Assembly: GCF_001714725.1 (NCBI RefSeq)
Contig: NZ_CP016447.1
Span: forward strand, 2,557,001 to 2,621,000
Direction: 5' to 3'
Length of the DNA: 64,000 nucleotides
From: Acidovorax sp. RAC01
GTDB taxonomy: Bacteria; Pseudomonadota; Gammaproteobacteria; Burkholderiales; Burkholderiaceae_C
Under the pieces are notes generated by a model. It was not told the origin of the DNA, did not search any database, and worked only from the letters and a program-made list of their open reading frames with translations. This document shows, piece by piece, positions 39,339 to 48,645 of the stretch. The translations under genes and the position numbers were made by a program. Position 1 is the first letter of the stretch, and each line of letters begins with the position of its first letter.

Positions 39339-39701
39339 GGGGCCACCCACCCTGGTTGGCCCGCTGGCGAAGGGGCCGGCTCCACGGCTGTGATGCAGCC
39401 GCGCACGACCACCAGGCCGGCGCCAGGGCGCGGCGGTGCAACGGACCGGTGTGAGGGGCTGTGCGGATGGGTGTTCACGGGCGGCGATCGGGCGAGAGGG
39501 ACACAGATTGGCGGGGCAGGGCAGGCCCGCGCATTCCATGGGGGTCCGGCGAAGCGGCATAACGATACCGCGACAAGGCCAGTATAGGTAAATGCAACAA
39601 AATGTATGACGGCTGGATCAAGTTTTGCCGACTTTCTTGCCCGTCCCATGCCGTCTTGTCGATCGGCGCGACACTGGGCGGCCAACATCACAGGGGAGCC
39701 A
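39339..39701. other. Divergent gap between sensor kinase and PanE-like gene
   Basis: A gap of 363 bases with no convincing gene. Most is GC-rich. An AT-rich stretch at about 39575-39612, including AGTATAGGTAAATGCAACAA, is the most likely promoter zone, but no clear -35/-10 pair was picked out. A GGGGAG box at 39693-39698 serves the rightward gene. Confidence 0.5.
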
Positions 39702-40694
39702 ATGAAGTTCGTCGTTCTGGGTGCGGGTGCCGTGGGTTGTTATGTGGGCGGGCGCCTGGCGGCACAGGGCCAGCAGGTCTGCCTGGTGGGCAGGCCGCAC
39801 GCGCTGGGGCCTTTGGCTGCGCAAGGCCTGCGCGTGACCGACCTGGATGGGTTTGACGCGCAGGTGCCCGCGCACCGCCTGCAGCTGGCGCACACGCTGG
39901 CCCACGCGGCCCCCGACCCCGGCAGTGTGGTGCTGCTGTGCGTCAAGACCGGGGCCACGCAAGGCGCCGCACGCGAGATCGCCGCCACCTGCGCGCCCGG
40001 TACCCCGGTGGTGTCGCTGCAAAACGGCGTGGACAACGTGGCCGCCATCGCGGCATGTGCGCCGGGCCTGCATGCGCTGGCGGGCATGGTGCCCTACAAC
40101 GTGGTGCTGCGGGGGAATCATGTGCACCGCGCCACGGCCGGTGTGCTGCAGCTCGAGCGCGACCCCGTCACCACCCAAATGGCGCAGTGGCTCAACGCCG
40201 CGGGCCTGGCCACCGGTCTCCCGCAAGACATCCGCGCCGTGCAATGGGGCAAGCTGCTGCTCAACCTGAACAACCCGGTCAACGCGCTGTCGGACCTGCC
40301 GCTGCGCGACGAGCTGCTCGACCGCGACTGCCGCCGCGTGCTGGCCGCCCTGCAGACCGAGGCGCTGCAGGCCATGGCGGCCGCCGGCATTGCGCCCGCC
40401 CAGGTCGCGGCCGTGTCGCCCACCGTTCTGCCGCGCCTGCTGCGCCTGCCCAACTGGCTCTTCACCCGGATCGCACGGCGCATGCTGCAGATCGACGCCA
40501 CGGCCCGCTCGTCGATGTGGGACGACCTGGAAGCCGGCCGCGTGACCGAGATCGATGCCATCTGCGGCGCGGTGGTGCGGCTGGCGGCGCAACATGGCCG
40601 GGCCGCACCGCTCAACGCCCGCATGTGCGATCTGCTGGCCGGGCCGCGCCAGCGCCTTGCCGGCGTGCAGATGCGGCAGCTGCTGGGGGTCTGA
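39702..40694 (+). CDS. panE: 2-dehydropantoate 2-reductase family oxidoreductase (PanE/ApbA-like)
   Basis: A 330-residue ketopantoate reductase-like protein. NADPH-binding VLGAGAVGCYVGGRLA is at the N-terminus, and VSLQNGVDN contains the catalytic-region Asn. The catalytic Lys is in VQWGKLLLNLNNPVNAL, and the C-terminal SSMWDDLEAGRVTEIDAICG carries the substrate-binding acidic residues. The canonical reaction is NADPH reduction of ketopantoate to pantoate in coenzyme A synthesis. Many Burkholderiales carry several paralogues, so the substrate is not certain. The ATG follows a GGGGAG box closely. It precedes the RhtA-like exporter by 39 bases. Confidence 0.85.
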   Translation: MKFVVLGAGAVGCYVGGRLAAQGQQVCLVGRPHALGPLAAQGLRVTDLDGFDAQVPAHRLQLAHTLAHAAPDPGSVVLLCVKTGATQGAAREIAATCAPGTPVVSLQNGVDNVAAIAACAPGLHALAGMVPYNVVLRGNHVHRATAGVLQLERDPVTTQMAQWLNAAGLATGLPQDIRAVQWGKLLLNLNNPVNALSDLPLRDELLDRDCRRVLAALQTEALQAMAAAGIAPAQVAAVSPTVLPRLLRLPNWLFTRIARRMLQIDATARSSMWDDLEAGRVTEIDAICGAVVRLAAQHGRAAPLNARMCDLLAGPRQRLAGVQMRQLLGV

Positions 40695-40733
40695 GCGCGG
40701 CACCCGCCGCGCAGCGCCCACTACAGTGTCGGC

Positions 40734-41615
40734 ATGTCTGCTGCATCGCTCCACCGTTTCATCCCTTTCCTGGCCGTGCTCGGCTCCGTCACCGCGCTGG
40801 GCATCGGCACCTCATGGGCCAAGCAGTGGCTGTTTCCGGCGGTGGGCGCGCAGGGCACCACCGCCATCCGCGTGGGCCTGTCGGCCGTGCTGATGCTGCT
40901 GCTGTGGCGGCCCTGGCGCTGGCAGCTGTCGCGCGCCGATGCGCAGGCGATTGCACTGTACGGCGCGGCACTGGGTGGCATGAACCTGATGTTCTACATG
41001 TCGCTGCGCACGCTGCCGTTTGGCCTGGCGGTGGCCATCGAGTTCTCGGGCCCGCTGGCCGTGGCCATCTGGTCATCGCGCCGCGCGGTGGATTTTGTGT
41101 GGGTGGCGCTGGCCATGGCCGGGCTGGGCATGCTGCTGCCGCTGGGGCTCAACGGCAGCACGCTCGACCCGCTGGGCGTGGCCTATGCGCTGGCGGCGGC
41201 TGTGTTCTGGGCGCTGTACATCGTGTTCGGCAAGCGGGCGGGGCATCTGCACGCCGGGCATTCGGTGTCGCTCGGCCTGCTGGTAGCGGCGCTGGTGGTG
41301 GTGCCCGTGGGGGTGGCGCATGCGGGCGCGGCGCTGCTGACGCCCACCGTGCTGCTCATTGGCGTGGCCGTGGCCGCGGTATCGAGCGCCATCCCGATCA
41401 CGCTGGAGATGATGGCCCTGAAGCGCCTGCCGAAGGAGGCCTTCGGCATCATGATCAGCATGGAGCCCGCCGTGGCCGCCGTGCTGGCCATGGCGCTGCT
41501 GGGCGAGCATTTGACGGCGCTGCAGTGGCTGGCCATCGGCTGTGTCGTGGCGGCGTCGATGGGCAGTGCCATGACGGCAGGGCGGAGGCAATTGCAGCCC
41601 GTCACAGCGGCGTGA
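40734..41615 (+). CDS. RhtA/EamA-family amino-acid exporter
   Basis: A 293-residue inner-membrane protein with ten predicted helices in two EamA halves. Features such as GIGTSWAKQWLFPAVGAQG, YMSLRTLPFGLAVAIEFSGP and EMMALKRLPKEAFGIMISMEPA are close to the threonine/homoserine exporter RhtA. It probably expels amino acids or related small metabolites driven by the proton gradient. The substrate is not established. It follows the PanE-like gene and may be cotranscribed with it. Confidence 0.85.
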   Translation: MSAASLHRFIPFLAVLGSVTALGIGTSWAKQWLFPAVGAQGTTAIRVGLSAVLMLLLWRPWRWQLSRADAQAIALYGAALGGMNLMFYMSLRTLPFGLAVAIEFSGPLAVAIWSSRRAVDFVWVALAMAGLGMLLPLGLNGSTLDPLGVAYALAAAVFWALYIVFGKRAGHLHAGHSVSLGLLVAALVVVPVGVAHAGAALLTPTVLLIGVAVAAVSSAIPITLEMMALKRLPKEAFGIMISMEPAVAAVLAMALLGEHLTALQWLAIGCVVAASMGSAMTAGRRQLQPVTAA

Positions 41616-41693
41616 GGCCGCTCGCCCGCAGGTCATGCGGGGCTGGATCGGCGAAACGTGGCAGGGGAAACGGGGATTGGAGCGGTGGCCTCG

Positions 41694-41813
41694 TCAGCAG
41701 AACAGCAGCGCCAGCAGGGCCACGTCTTCCGAGAGGTTCAGCAGAGCGTAGGTGGCCAGCCGGTGGGCCTGCACCAGCAACAGGCTGACGAGATCTTGCA
41801 GTGACATCGTCAT
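41694..41813 (-). CDS. Possible 39-residue small hydrophobic protein (doubtful)
   Basis: A short frame translating to a peptide that ends LSEDVALLALLFC, with a hydrophobic helix-like composition. It lies between the exporter and the tRNA gene. Its start is close to a repeat copy, and no ribosome-binding site is visible. It may be chance. It is listed because it is the only frame of note in this gap. Confidence 0.2.
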   Translation of the reverse strand: MTMSLQDLVSLLLVQAHRLATYALLNLSEDVALLALLFC

Positions 41814-41820
41814 ATCAGCG

Positions 41821-41888
41821 GTTTGCTATGAAAATTATAGCTATTAGACGTTGCAGGACGTGCGCCAGGGGTCGTTTTGACCTCAAAC
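41821..41888 (-). repeat. Intergenic repeat family, copy 6
   Basis: On the minus strand it reads GTTTGAGGTCAAAACGACCC, CTGGCGCACG, then AATAGCTATAATTTTCATAG. It ends two bases from the CCA end of the tRNA gene. Confidence 0.7.
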
Positions 41889-41889
41889 C

Positions 41890-41964
41890 TGGTCCCCTCG
41901 ACAGGAATCGAACCTGTATCTAGCGCTTAGGAGGCACTCGTTCTATCCATTGAACTACGAGGAG
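41890..41964 (-). tRNA. tRNA-Arg (anticodon CCU)
   Basis: A complete cloverleaf on the minus strand. The acceptor stem CTCCTCG pairs with CGAGGGG, the D stem is GTTC/GAAC, and the anticodon stem AGTGC/GCGCT encloses loop CTCCTAA with anticodon CCT after T33. The T arm is ACAGG-TTCGATT-CCTGT. CCA is encoded. It reads AGG codons. No integrase or duplicated 3' end is visible beside it. Confidence 0.95.
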
Positions 41965-41978
41965 GTAGGCCGCCGCGC

Positions 41979-41984
41979 ATTGTA
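41979..41984 (-). promoter_or_regulatory. Candidate -10 element for tRNA-Arg
   Basis: TACAAT on the minus strand lies 14 bases upstream of the tRNA 5' end. No good -35 was seen. Confidence 0.4.
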
Positions 41985-42019
41985 GGGGCTGTGCAGGGTG
42001 TCGCTGCAGCGCCGCGCGG

Positions 42020-45000
42020 TCAGTCGTACTTCACGGTGTAGATGATGTCCACCGCGCTTTTTTGGCCCGTCTGGCCACGCAGCGTGAGGCGGCGGGTCAG
42101 GTCATAGAAGATGTACAGCGTGCCCAGCGTGCCCGACAGGCTGCGCTCGTAGGTCACGTACAGGTCCTGCGACAGGCGCTTGCCGAAGGTGAGGGCCGCG
42201 CCCGTGGCGTCCTGGCCGGTGCCCGGCCCCTTGAAGCCGATTTCATCAAGCCCCACGCGGCCTGCGATGTTGCCTGCGGTGTTGGTGTTGCCGCCGCGGC
42301 CCAGCAGGGCCAGCGCGGCCTGCTGCAGCACGGCGGCTTCGGCACCACCGGCGGCGGCATCGCGGCCCAGCACCACCCACGACAGCTTTTCGGCGTCGGG
42401 CAGCTCGGGGTCGGAATAAAGCCGCACGCGCGGGGCCTGGGCGCTGCCGGTCACCTGCACGCCCGCGCGCACCGCAATATTGGGCCGCAGCGCCAGTATG
42501 TCGAGCGAGGGGTTGTTGTACGGCCCGTTGAAGCGGATCAGCCCCGTTTCCACGTCCAGCATCTGGCCCCAGGCGCGGTAGCGGCCGGCCTCGGTGCGCA
42601 CCTCGCCGGTCACGCGCGGCGGGCCGCCGGGCACGCTGGCGCTGCGCACCTTCACCTCGCCGGTCAGGCGCGTGGTGATGCCGTGGCCATGCAGCGCAAA
42701 GTCGTTGCCCAGGTTCACGGTGATGGCCACGTCCGGGGGCTTGAGGGTGTCGGGCTGGGTGGACGCGGCTGCCTGCGTGGCCTTGGCCGCTGCCTGTGCC
42801 TTGGCCTGGTCCTCGCGGTCCTTGGCGGCCGAGCGCACCACCACATCGCTGCCCAGGCTGGGCGCAGATTCGTCGGGCAGGATGATCGTGGCGCGGTCTG
42901 CGGTGATGGTGCCGCGTACCGTGATCTGCCCCTGCTGCAGACCCACCTGCAGCGGGCCCGACACGCTGAGCTGGCGGTCTGCCCGCACCAGCACCTGCAG
43001 CGCGCGTGCCTCGGCGTCGACATCCATCGAGATGCCCGACATGCCGGCCGACCCCGGAGGTGCATCGCCCCAGCGAATGCGGCCGCTGGCCGTGAGCGTG
43101 CCCCCATCGGCCGGTGCGGCGGTGCGGTTGCCGCTGAACCCGGCAATGCGCGCGCCACTGCCGCGCCCGCCCTGCAGGCGGAATTCGGTGATCTGCAGTT
43201 CGTTGCCCCGCAGGTTGGCCCGCAGCCGGCCGCCCTGCAGGTCCACGCCATCGACCACCGACCGCACGGCCAGGTCGTCCGCCCCCAGCGTGCCGGCCCA
43301 GCGCGGCGCATCGCGCGTGCCCGACAGCGTGGCGTTGGCCTGCAGCGTGCCGCGCACGCGCCAGCCCGGTGGGGCCAGGGCCGACCACACGCCCATGTCC
43401 GGCAGGCTGGCGCGCAGGGTGCCGGCCAGCGGGGCGTCAGCCGCCCAGGTGAGTGCCGACAGGTCCGCCGTGCCGCTGCTTAAACCCAGGCGTGTGCTGG
43501 CGCTGGCGTCGATCTCTCCGGCGCGCTCGCTGGCCCATTGCAGGCGGGCGCGCAGGGCTTCGCCATCGAGCTCCAGCGACACCTCGGCCTGCCGCACGCC
43601 GGCCGGTGTGCCTGCTGCAGGCGCTGTGACCGACGCCTCGGTGGCAATGGCTGCAACCTTGCCGGCGCCCTGGCCCTGGCCGCTGCTTTGCACCGCTGTA
43701 ACGGCGGTGGTGTCGCCCGCCAGGATGCGCAGGTCGCCACTGGCCCGCCGCAGGCTGGCGCTGCCGCGCAGGCCCTGCAGGGTGTTGATGTTCCATTGCC
43801 CGTCCAGCACCAGGCTGCTGGCCAGTCCGATGCGCGCGAGCAGAGGCTCTGTAGCCTGTCCTGCGGCGCCCGGTGTGGCGCCCAGGCCCAGGGCATCGAC
43901 CCATGCCATGGGCAGGCCCTGCAGCGTGCCCTGGCTTTGAACCTGCAGGCCTGCCGCTGTGGAAACGCGCACGGGCTGCCACTGCAGCACTACCGTGCCG
44001 GGCGCCGGGCCGGTGATGCGCGCACGCCCGGCAGATGTCTCGACGGCCAGGCCAGCCGTGGTCGCGCGCGCTGCTGCGCTGGGCGAACCTGCGGCACTGC
44101 CCGTGCCACCGGGTGCATTCGACGGTGCGGCAGCCGCTGCGGGCGCAGTGCCCGGCGCTGGCGTGCGCGCAGTCACCGTCAATGGCTCTGCCAGTTGAAG
44201 CGCCCACGGACCTGGCCGCTGCGCGTCCTGCATCTGGGCGCGCAACGCATCGATCACCACGCGCCATTGCCCGCTGCCCAACAGGCCGCCACTGGCCCGG
44301 GTCTGCAACGCAATGCGCCGCGTCTGCTGCGGTGCGGCTGGGTTCAGGCGCGCCTCGCCTTCCAGGGAAAGCTGTGCCTGCTCCATGCTGCCCGACAGCG
44401 CAGCCTTGACCCCGCGCAGCTGCACGGCGGTGCCCGTGTTGCCACCGGCATCCGCAGATGACGGCAATTGCAGGTCGAGTTGCTGGGTGGATGCGCTGGC
44501 CTGCACCTCGAACCCGGGGGGAGTGGATGCGGCGTTGATGCCGGAGGCGCGCTGCCAGTGCTGCAGTGCCGCTTCCCATCCACCCTTCCAGCGCACGCCG
44601 ATCTGGGCCGCACCTTTGGCGCTGGCACCGGCCAGCATGGGCTGCAGATGGGCGCCCACCACAGGCAGGGTGGCGAGCCAGCGCAGGGTCTGGTCGGCGT
44701 CGGTCCATTGCAGCTGCGCCTCGCCTGCGCCGCTCCGCGCGGCCACGGAGCCGTTGGCACGCGCCGTGGCGCCTGGCAGTGTCAGGGCCAGTTGCCCCTG
44801 TGCCGACTTTTCCGTGGGCGCAATGCGCAGTTGCGTGGCCTCGACACGGGCCTGCAGCGCTTCGATCAGCAGGCGTTCCAGCAGCAAGGTTCCGCCCGCA
44901 CCGGGCATGGCCGGGGCGCTATCCGCAGCGCCGGTAGCCGACACACGCCCGGGCTGCCAGGTGCCCTGTGCCTGCAAGGTCTGTATGCGCAGCGGCGCTG

Positions 45001-46507
45001 CGCGTGCGGCGCTGGCACTTGTGGCCCGGCCACGGGTCGCAGCAGCGCGGATGTCGGCGTTGAACCGCACCGCATCGCCCTGCATGTCCGCCCGGATGCG
45101 GCCCGACAGCGGGGCTGCTTCCAGCGCCGTGTGCAGTGCCGCGGGCGGCAGGTTGCGCAGGTCGGCCTGGCCGCTGACGGCGCCGGTGGCGGGGGTGAAC
45201 TGGCCCTGCACCACGGCGCTGCCGCTGCCCACGGTGAGCGTGGCTGAAGGCACCGTCCAGCGCCCGCTGGCAAGGCGGGCATCGGCCTCCAGCGTGGTCA
45301 GGGGCAGGCGGGTGGCATCCCAGGGGCCGGCCAGGTCATTGCGCAGGCGGGCCTGTACTGACCAGCCCTGTGCGGGCGCGGCGCTTCCATCCACGGCAGG
45401 AGCGGTGGCCCCGGGTGGGGCAGCGGGCGGCGGCGTGGGGCCGGCCTGCACGGCGCCGCTCAGCAGCGTGGCAGGGGCCTGGGGCCACAGGGCTGCAAGG
45501 TTGAGCGCCCGCAGCGTGGCCGTGGCGGATTCCACCGGCTGGGGCGACCAGGGGCGCAGGGTGGCATGCAGGTCGGCCTGCATAGGTTCAGCGCCGGGTG
45601 CACCGGCTTTGCCACCGGGGGCGCCGGCCGCAGGCTGGGCGGATGACCGGGTGGCGCCAGAGGCAGGCGCGGCCGAAGCGGGGGCAGCCGCCTCGGGGCG
45701 GATGCGGGCCTGCACCTGCAGTTGTGCCGCGGCCGTGGCCAGCGTGCCCTCCAGCGTGGCATGTGCTGCCGCCTGCAATGCTGCGCCGCCCCCGGGCATC
45801 TGTGTGCGCAGCGTGCCATCGACCGTGGCCTGCAACGCCATCGGCGCGTGGGCTTGCAGCGTGGCGCTGGCGATGTAGCGGCCCTGGGCCAGGTCCACGT
45901 TGGAAATGTTCAGCCGGTGTTCGCTGCCGTCAAAGCGGTAGTCGCCCGCAAGGCCCAGCACCTGCACCGCGGGCGGGCCCGCCCAGTCGATCTGGTCCAC
46001 GCGGAACGCCAGCCCCAGCTGGAGCGGCAGCACCAGCTGCTCTGGCGGGGGTGTCGTGTCTTTGGGGGGCGCATCGCGGCGGGTGATCTGCACACGGGCC
46101 GCATGCACGTCGCCCAGCTCCAGCCGGCGCTGCAGCAGCGGGGCCAGCTGCCAGCCGATGGTGATGTCGGTCACCTCCACCGCCATGCCGGGGCTGCTCC
46201 AGCGCAGCCAGCCGATGCGCCCGCCGCTGCGCAGCGCACCGCTCACGTCGCGGCTTTCCAGCTGCTGGTCGGCCGGCAGGTAGCGCGCCGCGCGGGCCAG
46301 CGCGGTGGCCAGCGATGTGCTGCTGCCTGCCCACCACCAGAGCCCGGCGCCCAGCACCAGCAGCAGGGCTACCAGTGCGGCCAGCAGCCAGCCCAGCAGG
46401 CGCAGCGGCCGCCTGCGGCGTGGCAAGAGCGGGCGGGGCGCAGACGCACCCGCGCTGAAGTCCGTGGCGCGGGACATGCTGGTTGGTGGTGACGGGCTGG
46501 GCGGCAT
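42020..46507 (-). CDS. tamB: Translocation and assembly module subunit TamB
   Basis: A 1495-residue protein with one N-terminal membrane helix (about residues 38-60), then a very long repeated beta-strand region rich in Gly, Ala and Gln, ending in a TamB/DUF490 C-terminal domain. That end carries GRYRAWGQMLDVETGLIRF and IAVRAGVQVTGSAQAPRVRL, and finishes with a Tyr/Arg-rich pattern. TamB spans the periplasm and works with TamA to insert outer-membrane proteins or carry phospholipids. Its middle is highly alanine-rich compared with enteric TamB. A second ATG ten codons in (46477) is an alternative start. It follows tamA by 44 bases. Confidence 0.93.
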   Translation of the reverse strand: MPPSPSPPTSMSRATDFSAGASAPRPLLPRRRRPLRLLGWLLAALVALLLVLGAGLWWWAGSSTSLATALARAARYLPADQQLESRDVSGALRSGGRIGWLRWSSPGMAVEVTDITIGWQLAPLLQRRLELGDVHAARVQITRRDAPPKDTTPPPEQLVLPLQLGLAFRVDQIDWAGPPAVQVLGLAGDYRFDGSEHRLNISNVDLAQGRYIASATLQAHAPMALQATVDGTLRTQMPGGGAALQAAAHATLEGTLATAAAQLQVQARIRPEAAAPASAAPASGATRSSAQPAAGAPGGKAGAPGAEPMQADLHATLRPWSPQPVESATATLRALNLAALWPQAPATLLSGAVQAGPTPPPAAPPGATAPAVDGSAAPAQGWSVQARLRNDLAGPWDATRLPLTTLEADARLASGRWTVPSATLTVGSGSAVVQGQFTPATGAVSGQADLRNLPPAALHTALEAAPLSGRIRADMQGDAVRFNADIRAAATRGRATSASAARAAPLRIQTLQAQGTWQPGRVSATGAADSAPAMPGAGGTLLLERLLIEALQARVEATQLRIAPTEKSAQGQLALTLPGATARANGSVAARSGAGEAQLQWTDADQTLRWLATLPVVGAHLQPMLAGASAKGAAQIGVRWKGGWEAALQHWQRASGINAASTPPGFEVQASASTQQLDLQLPSSADAGGNTGTAVQLRGVKAALSGSMEQAQLSLEGEARLNPAAPQQTRRIALQTRASGGLLGSGQWRVVIDALRAQMQDAQRPGPWALQLAEPLTVTARTPAPGTAPAAAAAPSNAPGGTGSAAGSPSAAARATTAGLAVETSAGRARITGPAPGTVVLQWQPVRVSTAAGLQVQSQGTLQGLPMAWVDALGLGATPGAAGQATEPLLARIGLASSLVLDGQWNINTLQGLRGSASLRRASGDLRILAGDTTAVTAVQSSGQGQGAGKVAAIATEASVTAPAAGTPAGVRQAEVSLELDGEALRARLQWASERAGEIDASASTRLGLSSGTADLSALTWAADAPLAGTLRASLPDMGVWSALAPPGWRVRGTLQANATLSGTRDAPRWAGTLGADDLAVRSVVDGVDLQGGRLRANLRGNELQITEFRLQGGRGSGARIAGFSGNRTAAPADGGTLTASGRIRWGDAPPGSAGMSGISMDVDAEARALQVLVRADRQLSVSGPLQVGLQQGQITVRGTITADRATIILPDESAPSLGSDVVVRSAAKDREDQAKAQAAAKATQAAASTQPDTLKPPDVAITVNLGNDFALHGHGITTRLTGEVKVRSASVPGGPPRVTGEVRTEAGRYRAWGQMLDVETGLIRFNGPYNNPSLDILALRPNIAVRAGVQVTGSAQAPRVRLYSDPELPDAEKLSWVVLGRDAAAGGAEAAVLQQAALALLGRGGNTNTAGNIAGRVGLDEIGFKGPGTGQDATGAALTFGKRLSQDLYVTYERSLSGTLGTLYIFYDLTRRLTLRGQTGQKSAVDIIYTVKYD

Positions 46508-46551
46508 CCGTGGATCAGGTCAGGCTGGCATGGCGGCGGTCGGCGGGACGG

Positions 46552-48453
46552 TCAGAAGCTGAAGCCCAGCCGCAGGTGCAGCCGCACGTCCTTCGATTTC
46601 AGGCCGTAGGCCAGGTCGGCCTGCAGCGGCCCCACGGGGCTGCGCCAGCGCACGCCCGCACCCACACCCACGCGCGGCGAGAGGTCGCCCACGCGGTCGG
46701 CCACCGCACCCGCATCGATGAACACGGTGCTTTCCCAGTCGGTCATCGCACCGCGGTAGACGATGGGGCGCTGCCATTCGGCACTGGCCACCGCCAGGTA
46801 GCGGCCGCCATAGAGCTGGTTGTTGTCGGTGCGCGCGCCGATGCTGCGGTAGCCGTAGCCGCGCACGGTGGTGTCGCCGCCCGTGATGAAGAGCTGCGTG
46901 ACCGGAATCTCGGCGCCCTCGCGCGCCAGCACCGCGCCGCCTTCGGCCCGCAGCGATATGCGGGCGTTGCGGCCGATGCCTGCGTCGTCCACCACGCGCC
47001 CTACCGGGATGAAGGTCTGCCAGCGCAGCAGCGCCCGCACGAACGGGTCGCGCTCCGGCCGCAGCGTAGTGCCCAGGCCCAGCTCGGCAGCAAGGCCGTG
47101 GCCGCTGGTGGGGGCGGTCAGGTTGTTGAAGTAGCGGCCTGTCCAGCCGTAGTTGATGCTGATGGCGCTGCCCGATGGAGGCGCCTTCAGGCCCTGGCTC
47201 AGGGCGTAGTCGTACTGCACAAAATAGTTGCGGTCGATGTTGCGCGTGCTTTTGCTGCGGCCCGAGCGCACGCGGCCGCTGTTCACGTCGTAGTCGCCCG
47301 TGTTCTCGCGCTGTAGCTGGGCGCCGGCAAACCAGCGCCAGCCGTTGTCGTCGGGCAGGGCAGTCGCTTCGCTTTCGATGCGCTGGGTTTCGCGGTCCAG
47401 CGCCAGCTTGCTCACCGCGCGCCAGCCAATGCCGGGCAGCCGGTTGTGGATGTGCTCCAGGGACAGCCGCGCACCGCTGTCGGTCGAAAAGCCGGGGCCG
47501 AACACCAGCTTTTGCAGCGGTGCCTCGCGTACCTGGGCCACCACGGGGGCGGCTGCCGGGTCGGTGCCTTCGGTGTCCAGGGTGAGGAACACGGCGTCGT
47601 AGTAGCCGCTGCTGGCCAGCCGCAGCTGGGCGTCCAGCATCTCGGCCTCGTCGTAGGTGGCGCCGGTGGGCAGGCGGGCCAGGCGCCGGGCCCCGTCGGG
47701 GTCGTAGCGCTCGTTGCCCTGCACGCGCAGCGGGCCAAAGCGGTAGGCGGGGCCGGTATCGTACGTCACGGCCAGCTTGGCCTCGTGCGTGTCGGCGTCG
47801 ATCTCGGCGCGGCTGTTGGCAATGCGCGCAGCCGGGTGGCGGCGGGCCTGCAACTGGCGCAAGCCGCCCGTCTTGGCGGCATCCCAGGCCGACTGGGTGA
47901 AGGGCTGGCCGGGCGCCAGCGACCAGTCGCGCTGCACGCGCTGCTGCTGGCGCCGCGTGCCGCGGGCATCGTCGCCAGCGGCTTCGGTAAAGCCGATGTC
48001 TGCGCTGACAATGCGCGTCTGTGGCCCGGGCTCTACCGTCACCACCACCGTGCGCGGGGCCTGGCGGCTGCCGGGCGTGTCGGTCAGCTCGACCGTGATG
48101 GTGGGCGCAAAGTACCCCATGGTGCCCAGCAACTCGCGCGCGTTGGCGTCCGCCGCGCCCAGCAGGCGCTGCAGCTCGTTGGCCTGCAGGTCGGGCATGC
48201 GGCGAAAGCGCTGCAGTTCCAGATGGCGTTCCAGTGTGTCGCGCACGGTGTCGGGGGCACGCACGTCCACGGCAAACGACGGCGCGCCGGATTCGTCGAT
48301 CACGGGGCCGGTGCCGGCTGCATCGGCAGCGCTGCTGTCGCGGCCCAGCGGCAGCAGGCTGCAACCCTGCAGCAGCATGCCGCAAAGCAGCAACGCCGAC
48401 CCGAGGGCCGGCGCTGGCAGCAGTACGGATCGGCAGGGGATGCGGAAATACAC
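46552..48453 (-). CDS. tamA: Outer-membrane assembly protein TamA (Omp85 family)
   Basis: A 633-residue protein with three POTRA domains (about residues 60-300) and a 16-strand barrel of the Omp85 family. ITGGDTTVRGYGYRSIG is the conserved L6-type motif (VRGY) and the C-terminus ends in LRLGFSF with the terminal Phe needed for assembly. Residues 21-32 (LLLCGMLLQGCS) look like a signal peptide with a lipobox at Cys31, which is unusual for TamA. The GTG at 48453 was chosen because it gives this signal; an in-frame ATG at 48552 would add 33 residues that do not resemble the family. It is co-transcribed with tamB. Confidence 0.9.
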   Translation of the reverse strand: MYFRIPCRSVLLPAPALGSALLLCGMLLQGCSLLPLGRDSSAADAAGTGPVIDESGAPSFAVDVRAPDTVRDTLERHLELQRFRRMPDLQANELQRLLGAADANARELLGTMGYFAPTITVELTDTPGSRQAPRTVVVTVEPGPQTRIVSADIGFTEAAGDDARGTRRQQQRVQRDWSLAPGQPFTQSAWDAAKTGGLRQLQARRHPAARIANSRAEIDADTHEAKLAVTYDTGPAYRFGPLRVQGNERYDPDGARRLARLPTGATYDEAEMLDAQLRLASSGYYDAVFLTLDTEGTDPAAAPVVAQVREAPLQKLVFGPGFSTDSGARLSLEHIHNRLPGIGWRAVSKLALDRETQRIESEATALPDDNGWRWFAGAQLQRENTGDYDVNSGRVRSGRSKSTRNIDRNYFVQYDYALSQGLKAPPSGSAISINYGWTGRYFNNLTAPTSGHGLAAELGLGTTLRPERDPFVRALLRWQTFIPVGRVVDDAGIGRNARISLRAEGGAVLAREGAEIPVTQLFITGGDTTVRGYGYRSIGARTDNNQLYGGRYLAVASAEWQRPIVYRGAMTDWESTVFIDAGAVADRVGDLSPRVGVGAGVRWRSPVGPLQADLAYGLKSKDVRLHLRLGFSF

Positions 48454-48645
48454 GGATAAAGCGGGATCAGGACGGTGAAGCAGGGCAAACGCGGGGCCCC
48501 ATCGGACGAACCTCCGGGCGCGGCCTGTGCAGGAAGCAATCAGCCGCGCCATGCGGCAACTATGCCGACGAAACGGCAGTGCGCGTGTCAGACAGCTTCG
48601 CCCGATGCCGGGTCTGCGCCACCAAGGCGCACCCCAGCCCCGAGC

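Noticed and set aside
41890..41964. Integration site at tRNA-Arg
   Set aside because: No integrase, no duplicated tRNA end and no change of base composition nearby.
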